Positions 22,590 through 34,500 of a stretch of 64,000 bases of DNA are shown here, in pieces. The DNA comes from Xanthostigma xanthostigma. Taxonomy: Eukaryota > Arthropoda > Insecta > Raphidioptera > Raphidiidae. The stretch covers positions 17,646,509-17,710,508 of the forward strand of contig OY754475.1 of NCBI GenBank assembly GCA_963575645.1. Direction: 5' to 3'. A program made the position numbers and the translations under genes. The notes beneath the pieces are model-generated. The model was not told where the DNA came from, did no database searches, and saw nothing but the letters and a program-made list of their open reading frames with translations. How positions within the stretch are numbered: the first letter of the stretch is position 1; every line of letters begins with the position of its first letter.

Positions 22590-25500
22590 CTGGAAAAATA
22601 ATGAAAGAATGGCTCAAAAATCAACATAAGACATACTGGAATCAGAGTTCCAGGCAGCAACATGCCACTGCTTTTAATTAAAGTGCCATCCCGAAAGATG
22701 ACTGAGGAATTACTAGAAACAAACTTCATCTCGTGGCAGACCTCTTAACAAGACATTATCATAGCATTTTTTATGCTCCACAAATAAAATATTTATCTAT
22801 CTATCTCCTAAAAGGACAGCTCCAAAGAACCAGACTGTTAAATAAGGGCTTAAGATGCAGACAGTCCAATGAGGAGACGGTAACCGCGTGTCATATTCTG
22901 TGTTATTGTGAGACTCTGAACAGCAGAAGTCAGGTAATTTAAGGACAATCGAGACTGAATCCAGAAGGCTATATCAACCACCCAGTCCACGGACTGTGCA
23001 AGCTAGGACGAGGAACGAGGATACTGAAGGAAGTTGTTATAGCAAGAAAATATTTAACAAAGAAAGACATACATCCGCCTTCTGAAGGCGTCGTTTTCAA
23101 AATATTAAATCCATAATGGCCTTAAATGTAACAGAGGTACAACAATTTTAAAAATAAAGAAAAATTAAGTCAGTAAATGGCAAAACTGTAAAAATTATAT
23201 AATTTTACAACATTTTACATTAATGTAAAACTAATGTAAAAACTTGAATATTAACATCTTACAAATTTTCGATGAAAATGGTTTGTATCACAGATTGCAT
23301 TTTTATGTACGATATTTCAACGCTAGATGTCTAACGTTGTATAAATAAAAATTTTCGTCTTACGCATTTTCGATCAGGACACGTGACCCTGACGCGAGTT
23401 TAACATTTTTCACCCATTACAAAAAAAGTGTACAACGCCGCTAAAGAAGTTTTCACTTCAAAATTTGTCATCGTACAGTCTTAAACGGTGATAAATTGAC
23501 TCTCGTTTCTATCTTCAAAAATTGGATGAACCCAATAAATTCATCGCTTTACTGTCTGTACTGTGTGATTTATTTGTGGTTGTACCAACGTCTGCGTGAT
23601 CACAAAACTGTTGTTGGAAAGTGGTCGAGTTCAACCACATTAGGACCACTTTTTTGTGGTCGAAAAGTGGTACGTGTGAGTTAAGCCTAAGTCCTGGAGG
23701 CCGTTTGCAATGCTCCAATTGACTAATAAAAAAAACTGGACAAATAAGGTCATGGTCACACTCGGTAGAAGTGAAACTTTTTATTTAATACAATTTATTT
23801 ACCTATGACATTTTAAGAACGTCAAATCACGAACTTATAAGTTTGTAGATTGGATAAGTTCAGTTTGTGGACCGAGGTTCTAGCTTTATTTTTCAAGTAA
23901 ATATTTTAAGATTTGTAGATCTGCAAGAAATCTAGAGTAATAATAAATATTATTACAAACCTGTGACTTTTCAATAGTAGCTGAATGCCTGTCGCACATC
24001 GGACTGATATCCATATTTTGTTCTCTTTCTCTGTCACCTTGGAGGAAGAACTCTTCCATTAACAAATCTACCCAACGCCGGTATAGCGATAACGGTTTTG
24101 TTGGATTACTTAAATCTGCGCAATGTACTAAGTTTTCGAGCACCTGGAAAATTAAAACAACAAAAATCAGTTTCAAACATCGCCCTGGAGTTTAGGGAAT
24201 CACACAACGTTAATATTCTTTTGTTCAATTATTTCTTTCACCGCATTTAAGGAGGTTGAGGCGTTAAACCAAGATAATGAAATAAATCTGAAATAAAGTT
24301 TTTTTAATAGATTTTTTTATAACAAAATTTTCTATAAAAAATCCAAAATCATTAGGAGATTTATAAAGTTAAAAATTAAAAAAAAAAGTTTTACATTTAG
24401 TCTTATGGATAATATGTCAACCTAGCATGCAAACGGTATATTTTAATTTTTTGCAAATAACCAAATAATTGCAGCAGTTCCGAAAACTAACTATGTAAAG
24501 CATCGATGTCTTACGCATATTTTAATATTTTTTCCAATTTAATTGGGAGACTTTTAATCAATAAAAAAATTATTAAACCTTAGCACTTTTCGATTAGGGA
24601 CTTTTATTCTTGACAATTTCAACTGAATTTTCAACTTTTTAATGATTTAATTTTAATTTTTATTACATATAATTTCTTTTTTTAATTATTTACTGCAAAA
24701 AAAATGTAAAATACAGATATTTATATAAATTTATTTTTTATAACCTAACTTTGTACAAAAAATTCAAAAGTTAGTCCATTCAGTAAAATACTGATAAATT
24801 AATTAATATTAAAAAAAATATTTATTTATGTCTTTATGACAATAATTTATTGGTATCATCGACTTATTACCTTTTGTAAAAATTTATTATGGAAAAGTTC
24901 CCATTTAGAATTCGACATACTTTTGATTGGGACTGTAGGTAACGCATCAACCTCCTTAATGTGAGAGGTCTTAAGAAAAGAGAAGAATGAGTATAATTAT
25001 AAACAACGTTGTAGCACATATCGCACAAATCTCTTCTGCTCATGCGCCGATTTCCCCCAAAAACAATAGGGCTCTTCATATTTGCATATCAAACATCCTC
25101 ACAAAATTTAATTTCAATCCGCTCATCCGTTTGACCTGTATCGTGTTCACAGACAAACAGACCTACAGACTGTTTCCAAAAATATGTGTTTTGGATTCGG
25201 AGGACTTCAAAACGAAAAAATATTGTAAAATTTCAAAAAGTAAATTTTGACCTAAATTGATACCAACTTGGGGCGTTGGAATGGTAATAGTGGGCCCGGC
25301 CTCATTTGGTATCATTTTGACTGCGATGAAAATAATTATTTCTAGAAAAATTACGCACCTGTATTCTGTCAGTATAATTGTCTAATAATAATACGCCCGA
25401 CCCCGCAACTTTTTTAGTTTCAACCATTGTCTTTAAGTCTGCCAGTAAACTCATGTGTTTAGACATATCGGTCGACAGAACCTGAAAACAAAAGAGCATT

Positions 25501-28500
25501 CAAATTAATAAAACTAAACAAAGAAATGTATCGAATTTGCGAGAAAATATCAAGTGATATGGGATCTAGCCTTATGCCAAACAGTTCCAATTATGAAATG
25601 ACCATGGGACGTTTTGTTAAGGTCCGCTGAACTTTCTACTACTATTTCACTGGCATTTGAAAGAAAGACAGAATTGAAATCTTTCCTAATTTCATGTGCC
25701 AAGACACACACATAAGAGGCCATTCAAGTATTACGTAAGCAGAATATTAGTAATTTTGTAAATAACGGACACCCTAATAAATTAAATATTGATTGATCAA
25801 TTCTTACCATATCTATAACCATTTTACGAAGCGTTTGTCTTTGCTTTTTGCTCATATTACAAAATATATCACAGCCTTCATTTTGCAGCAACTTGAAGGC
25901 AACAGCCAAATGATGGTTTTCCAGTACACTTTCGTCATTATACATAAGGGCCAACTCCGAACCTGAAACAATTACAAACCAAATTATTCACACGCTTTCA
26001 CATATTTTGGGTTAACTCGCATTTATTTTATCACTAGTGGTCGTCTAGTGGCCGAAATACGACCGTAATCAATCAAATTTTTAAATTTGAACGTTATTGA
26101 GGTTCTTTTCTATCCGGCCTAAATTTAAAAATCAGCCGGATACTGGATAATAAATGAGTATCCGGCTGGATACCGGATTTGCTTTTCATTTTTATAGCGA
26201 GAAATGGCGTCAATGTGCTCATTTTTACATATTACCATTATAATACTCTACAACAGAGATCCTCCAGCAGGCGACACAAAGAATTTCGTGAGACAACAAT
26301 CGGCTCGTCATTCTAACAATGACACACATATTGTTGTGGGACAACAATCTGCTTGTTGTTCTAACAACGATACACAGATTGTTATGGGGCAACAATCGGC
26401 TTGTTATTATAACAATGACACACGGATTGTTGTGTGACAACAATCGGCTTGATAACAATATGCGCAGGTAAAAAAGGATTTGTTGCCAAATTTCAGACAA
26501 TGAATGCAAGAAAAAGAAAGAACTATCTAGCGCATATATATACCACCGCGATAGCTCAGTGAACAGACAGTCATACATTGTGCTTCATTGAGTTAACAAT
26601 AGTTGTGACATAAATTGACAGTCAGTACCGTGAACAATGCTGAGGTAACTGCTGAGATACATAGATAAATGAACTGTATATAGTTAATAAATAAGTGAGC
26701 TAAATAAACTTTGGTGTGTTCATGTGTCGTAAATATTTTGTGTGCATAAATAGTGGCTTTGTATTCTTTATTACTTATTCTTTTATTTTATTAGTTAGAA
26801 TTTGCTGTTTTGTTTCTCTTACGTTATAGAGAAGTGCTTTCGGTTTGTTTGTTTATTTGTTTTGTTAACGTTTCACTATTGTAAATAAATATTTTCCACC
26901 ACGAACTAGAAAACAGTTCTGTTACAGTCCTAAACCTTATACTTACTGGAGTTGATAAGGAACTGATTGGTGAGGCCTGGATGATCGACGTCGTGTACAG
27001 TAGCGGCAAACAGTGCGGCTGTGATTTCGAGTGGCGTGAACACAGATTCGAGAGCGGGCGTGTAAAGCAGAACGTGAGTGCTTTGCGTGACGTCGGCTGC
27101 GTGGACGCTGTTGTGGAACGGGTTGTCTTTTACGTAGTGGTCCTCGAGCGTCATCATGAAGGTGATGAACACCTTCGGCGGAATCATCAACGCTTTCAAA
27201 AGGTCGCGGCTCTGAAATCAAATTTTGGATTGTATATTTGCAACACTTAATATTCGCACTAAATAAGTATAGTAATTATCACTTTACAAAATTATTTTTT
27301 AAATATAATTGCAGGTATTCAATTCGTTTCTAATTTTGCACACTGCTTATAACGTTCTTCTTTTTGTTGTATTACATAATTACAATATGAAGCTCAGATG
27401 ACAGATCGAAGAAATATTTTACTAAAATTGTCAAATAGAGGCGCAAGTAGCGAAAGCGTTGAGCTAAGCCGTCAGATGGCATCATGCAGCATTGCTGTGA
27501 CGTTGTTCAGCGTTGCTCGCTGTTTCAAAATTAAAGCCGTTAGATGGCAGTATGCAGTATTGTGTCTGTTGTATTGCAATATGAAGGTCAGATGGCAGAC
27601 GTTGTTCAGCGTTGCTGTATTTTAATTAATTTACAAAAACAAAAGCAATAATAAATTTTTTAGTTGTTGATGTCAGTAGAGCAAGCAATTATCTGTAAAA
27701 TGATATATAATTTATCTGGAGAAATTGTGAGGTTTTTTCTAAAAAGGGAGGCAAACGTCTTAAACCTTAGCGTATTAATATATATGATACTTACTTGGAA
27801 GGCTGTGTATGCCACACAGGTAAGTGGCTTATGATTGGAAAGATCGCCTATTCTAAATATGTCGATACCCCATTTGTCAATTTCAGTTAATGCCTGTAAC
27901 ACAAATCGAAAAATATATAAATAATTATTATATTAAATTGTACGAAAGTGGCGGCTCCTCTATGAGGACTATCGAAATCTTAGATAATTCATAATATTAG
28001 TAGAAGTTTTGTTCTAAAATATGTATTGAAGGAGATTTATTTGGTTGAGGAACAATTGAAATAAGCTTTACCAAAGTATCGCTTGTGGCCAACGTTTCGA
28101 AAATTATATTTTCATCTTCAACTTGATTTGAGGCCCTGAGGATGAAAATATAATTTTCGAAACGTTGGCCACAAGCGATACTTTGGCAAAGCTTATTTCA
28201 ATTGTTCCTCAACCAAATAAATCTCCTTCAATACTTCATAATGTTACGCACGCCTCTGACTGCGCGCATTAGTAGAAGCAGGTAGAAGAGTTTTTGTGGA
28301 AGAAGGTAGAGAAGGGTTTCGAACATTCGAGAAATGGGTAACCCACGCATATAAATACAGCCGCGCGACAGTGTACAAGGCAGACACAGTTAAGACGGTA
28401 TAGTGTTAATATACAGTGTTCGGTCGCCTGACATAAATCATTGAGTTCGGATATAAATTTCTAGAGCGCTTAGATAAAGAATTCTTGTATATATTTCTGT

Positions 28501-31500
28501 TTACCTAGTGACTTTGTATTATTTTTATTACTTAGATGTTGTTGTTTTGTTTGATTATGAAATATTATTTAGCTTTGCAAGTTAAGTAGGTTTACAAAAC
28601 TTTTTTCTGTCACCCGATAGCGCCACTGGCAAATAAAGTATGTGTCATTCTATTGTAAGTACTGCTTATATTTTCGGCCACCTGATGGCGCCACTAGCCA
28701 GTGAAGTATTTGTCATCCAAATCACCGTTCGCGTCAACTTCCGTTCGCCTCGCCCGTCACACTTTTCGTAAACGCTCTCGTCACGCTTTCACAAGCTTAC
28801 TCCCCAAGTCGAGCGTGCCTAAAGAAGTTTTACTTCAAAAAGTGACACGTTACCTTTCCTAATTCGTCCTCATACGGTGTTTCAACCCCGTGCATCGGCA
28901 GTTTTTCCCCGGTGAACGAATTGGTATGGCACAACGGTTTCCTATTAATACCATGTATCTGCGACATGGTAGTTGCAGGTCCGCCATGTTTGTTGGCTCG
29001 TTCTTTTTTCTTCGTTGCCGGTCGCGTTCCTTCGGTCGTATCTTCAATTCTTAACGACGGCAAATCTAATTCTTGTTGTTTATCTGTAAATTAAATAAGT
29101 TTATTATTAGATTCCGTTGAGGCAGAACACGATGAGAGAAGTTCAGCAGGAACATTGTATATAATCGGGGTTTAGTGGTTGATTTCCAAGGTTCCGTAGC
29201 CAAGTGGCAAAAAACGGAACTGTTATAATTTCGTCATGTCCGTCCGTATGTAACTCCGCCATCTTACCACCGATTCGGAAGAACTTTTACCGACAGGTGT
29301 CTTATGTGAACCGCCATAACTTTAATATTCTTAAAATGGTTTAATAATACAGGGAATAGAGACATTTCACTGTGGAAAAATTAGGGGAAAGCTGGATTTT
29401 TGCAGGGACCTTCTTTTTGTGGTTCTAAACAATATACCAAAAGTCCCAACCGATACATGTGCCGCTAAAAATGTTACGCGGGATGAAAGGAAAAACGGTT
29501 TTTCGCAAAAATCTCTTTAACGGCGACTTTTATGAAAAAATAGTGGTTATCAAATTTGTAGCTTAGAAAATTACCTACAAAAAACATGTTGTTATTTTTT
29601 CCCGTAAGACTAACGGTTTTCGATAAAATTTGAGTTAAAAAGCTGTAACGTTAAGGTTTCTTGTCGATTCCTTTAATGCGTTTATACGAACGAATACATC
29701 ATACGACATACATCATGCGGATACGTGAACTGAAATGGTGATACAAGACAATAGGCCTGCACTATGTCTTAGATATAAGAAACGTAACTGCCGCGCCCGA
29801 TCACACTTTTCGTAACGCTCTCGTCACGCATTCACCAGCTTACTCCCTAAGTAAAGAAGTTTTACTTCAAAAATGTTTCTGTTTTATTACAGTTTTAAAT
29901 CATTGTTTTATCGTTATCGGCGGGCTCGCAGAATAAAGTTTGAGTGGAAATCACCGGCTATTTTTAGCGGGGTAGTACTGTACTTACTGAGGCAAATCAA
30001 ATATGATTTTTTTAAACGAACAAGAACATTAAAATTGAAGAAGACGTGGTTAAAAAAAAGTAAAAATGAACTTACCTAAGAAGGTGGAACAAATATATTC
30101 TGATATTTGATTTCCAGATTTGCTCGACTCTGAGAAGTGTGACAATTCTTTGTTCAGCATTCGTTTGAACTGAAAAGAAAAAGTATGATATAAGTAAATT
30201 AGATTTTACATTTTACTGTAAGATTTTATAAAAAATAAGTGTAAATATAATTGAATTTCTGAAAAGAAGAAAAAGATGTGTTACTCATTCACATAAACCC
30301 ACGGCTCGTCAACGAAATGAATTTAAATACATACAGAATGTCCAAAAGTCTGGAAATGTTAAAAAATCTCGTAAACTACGCATTGAATGACAAAAAAAAC
30401 AAATGTCAAATATTTTACAAAAACTATTTACTGACATCACAATGGAAACCACAATTTTTTATTGCAGAATCGGGTTTTCCAGCAAAAATTACTGAAGTTT
30501 GTTCGAAACAGTTTTCTTCAATTCTTGACAGATGTCGCTGTAATCGCGATTGTAGTCTAAGATCCCCATTTGGCTCGATCTTCATCCATCGAGTTTTGAC
30601 GTGATAACGTCTTATAAATTGATGAAACACCAGCTGCACGCACGAAAAAGTGTAACGTTCGTAACGTTCCGCCTGACCCTGTGCGTGCAAGCGAGAGCGC
30701 AGTATAAGCGATAGAGAGTCGGTAAAAATATAGTTTGACAGCTACTAAAATTTAGGTTATGTATTATTAAATATGATATTCGAGCGGAATACGTTATCAC
30801 GTAAAACTATCGTCCGTAAACCGACTTTACAGACAACCAATTTTTTCTAATAAAATTTGTATTTAATAATATAATGTATTAATAAAGAAAAATTGATTTG
30901 GTTGACATTTAATTTCTTGGCACAGCTATTTTTAATAAAAAGTTAAAGTTGTTAATTTAATTTGATTCATTTAGTATTAAATATTACGATATTTGTTATT
31001 CATTGCCAGGGCTATCTATATATAATATGTTCCACGTGTTCGGAATAAAATTATCTACATTTTCATAATATATGACAATATAGAAAACCCTATACCTGCA
31101 AAATACTAATTAGAAGGTGCCTGTCTACCTGTTTTTATGCCGGGAATCAAAATGTCGACCAAACTTTGGCATTTAACATATTCTACTTTCGATTAGTAAT
31201 TTTATCTGAAAACTCGATAACTACAAGAGTAAAATTAACAACTTTAATTTTTTATTAAAAGTAGCTGTGCCATGAAATTGAATGTCAACCAAATCAATTT
31301 TTCTTTATTAATACATTTCATTAGAAAACTCGATGGATGAAGATCAAGCCAAATTGGGATCTTATACTATACGCTAGGAAAGTATCTTTTGACACGCGAC
31401 TTTTGCGTCCTCTCTTGTTTTCTTTTTTTTTAATTCTGGTTCAGTCAAAGCCTCATATGTTATACGTGCATTTTAATAAGGATTAATTGTTGAATAAAAT

Positions 31501-34500
31501 GTGTAAAAAGCTATCAAATCGGAAGTGCTGTGTTGTTGATTGTAAAGATACGCACCAACTAAACATCCAGAATTACAATTCCACCGTTTTCCTGGATTTT
31601 CTTATGAATTAGGAAAAAAAATGGACACCAGCAGTACGTCGTCAAGGGTAATTAAATTTTATTTTACGTCTGTAATCATTATTAAATACATGAAAAATAT
31701 CATAATTATTGTTATTTTGTTAACAAAAATAAGATTTAAAAAATTTTGAAATAAAAAATGTATATCATTTATGTAGGTTTTTTACTGATATTTTGCGTAA
31801 ATACTTTTTTATAATTAAGAATAACGCTGGTTTCCATGGGTTTGTAATTTTTGAGTGAACCAGATTTTAAAAAATCAAACACGAGATGGCGCAAAGATCG
31901 CATGTCAAACATACTTTCCTAGCGTATTGGCTCTGTGTGCAAATGTGACAATTTTGCAACACCGCGCGTGGGCCGCTTATGTGAAATATAATGACAGTGA
32001 TTGCACTTGCCCCGGAAATGCACTTGCCCCAGAAATGAACTTGCCCCAACTTACCTTAAGTGAGGCCATGTCAGACACTGATCGGTGAGTTTGGATAGTT
32101 TCCAACTGATCCAGACACCAATCTAATTCCTCCATGGTTTCCACAGCCAATTTCATGTAGGCTTCATCTATTAAAACAACAAGGAAACAAATAAAATTAC
32201 CGGACAAATATTTAATAGCCTGAAAAGTGAGGTTAAAATCAAATAAACCCAAAACATGCTGTATTAATTTCGTATTTGTTTATTACGGCCTTTTTGTATA
32301 CCTGGTGGACCACTCTCTCAATGCATAAATCTTCGCCAGGTATGTAAAAATAACAATTGTAAGGCAGACGATGATTATAACAAATATTCGACATTTCTAA
32401 ATGCCAAGTGGTGTCAAGCAGTATACAAGAACTGACAGTAAAAAGATATTTAAAAAAAATCAAATCATGCTCGATTGCCAAAAGTATTTCTCCATATGAA
32501 ACGCATTGTGGGGTTTTTAATTGATCCTACTCGAAAAATTATTAATTTTAAAACTTTAATTATTTGTTTTGATTCTATCAAGAAGTAATAAATCTTTCTT
32601 TAATAAGAATTATCGTTCCTATTTGACAAAGTTGTTTGTCGTCAGTAAAGACATCAAATATTGGACTGATTTAAACAATTAAACAGTATACACCGCACCA
32701 TATATCGTTCGTGGATGTATTAAAAACTCATAAATAACAAAAATAAAAAGGAAAAAACAAATGAAAACAAAAATACAAACAAATAAAACAAAAAAGGAAA
32801 CAACAAAATACAAACAAACAAAAACAAAAAGGAAACAATAAATTTAAAACAAAACAAAAAGTAAACAACACACGTTTAAGCGCTCAAAAATGCATTTGGA
32901 AAATGTAAAAAATATCATTTAAGATACTGAATAATTAACAAATATGTTCAAAACATATTTTTAAAACTAACTTGAAAAATTTAAAAAAAAAAATTGAAAT
33001 TATTACTTCCAAAAAATATAATACTCTTTACACCGCTGAGGAATTTTAAAAAGAATAATTTAATAATAACGATTTAAACTTACAGGGTGCCAACTCTATT
33101 TACTCGATACGAAACTTAAAACGAAAAAATAAAAATAAAGTAGGATGAATGAGCATTCGAAAACATTAACGCTAATTAAAATCGGTCCAGCGCAAATAGT
33201 TTTCAATAATGCCTAAATACACTAGAGATTTATTTCGTGGTAGAAATCTCAACTAGCAGAGAGACATTTTGGTGGTGTGGTATACCTGACTAGAAAGTAT
33301 GTAAGAAAAATTAATATGGCACTGTTGTTTAAAAGAACTATGCTATGAAGGAAGTTGTTAGAGCAGGAAAATATTAAACAAAGAAAGACATACATCCACC
33401 TTCTGAAAGCGTCGTTTTCAAAATACTAAATCCATAATAGCCATAAATGTAACAAACGTACAATTTTAAAAATAAAGAAAAATTAAGTCAGTAAACGTAA
33501 AAAAATTATGTAATTTTACATCATCTTACATGGCTGAGGGTTTGATGAAATGCTTGTTGAAAGGTAATAATATTTATACAGTTATGATTACTGTAAAATA
33601 ATTTAGGTTAAGTATTCTGGAAGCCAACATTCGCCAAGGAACATTGGGTCAAGCTAGGCCAGTGTGTGATCAGCTTGAAGTCATTGGATTAGGGGAAAAT
33701 GAGATGTGAAGCAAATATTTGCCAAGGAACGTTGGGTCAAGCTGGGCCAGTGTGTGATCAGCTTGAAGTCATTGGATTAGGAGAACACGAGATCTGAAGC
33801 TAATATTTGTCAAAGAACATTGGGCCAAGCTATGACAGTGTGTGATCAGCTTGAAGTCATTGGATTAGGGGAAAACGAGATCTGAAGCTAATATTTGCCA
33901 AGGAACATTGGGCCAAGGTAGGACAGTGTGTGATCAGCTTGAAGTAATTGGATTAGAGGAAGACGAGATCTGAAGCAAATATTTGCCAAGGAACGTTGGA
34001 TCAAGCTAGGTTAGTGTATCACCAGTTTGGAGTCACCGAATTAGGGAAAGACGAGCTCTAAAGCTAATATTTGCCAAGGAACATTGGGCCAAGCTAGGCC
34101 AGTGTATCGCCAGCTTGGAGTCACTGAATTAGGGAAAGACGAGCTCTAAAGCTAATATTTGCCAAGGAACATTGGGCTAAGCTAGGACAGTGTGTGATCA
34201 CCTTGAAGTCATTAGATTAGGGCAAGACGAGATCTGAAGCAAATAGTTGCCAATGACTATTGGGCATTTGTCTTACCGTAGCTTAAAATCGGAAGTCAAA
34301 AATTCCCCGACTTTCCCCGATCAGTCAACACCCTGAATAATCTAATCGTTCGTCAATATTTTGCTATTACATTTTCCGTTATATAAAAAATATAACACAC
34401 ATTCACAAGCACCTGAACGGTAAGTTGTAAGGATATACATACATATATTGTAGGTACCAATTACATATATTATGTATGTAAACTTACCTCCAGGATTGAG

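Noticed and set aside
26225-26578. Frames on both strands across the 48-bp repeats
   Set aside because: Translations of a tandem repeat in an LTR-like unit; no domain and no conservation in copy 2.
26943-27250. Alternative frames over dunce exon 7
   Set aside because: Overlaps the well-supported PDE4 catalytic exon in other frames.
33620-34262. CRISPR-like or coding repeat interpretation of the 88-bp array
   Set aside because: Units are contiguous with no unique spacers; the host is a eukaryote and the period is not a multiple of three.
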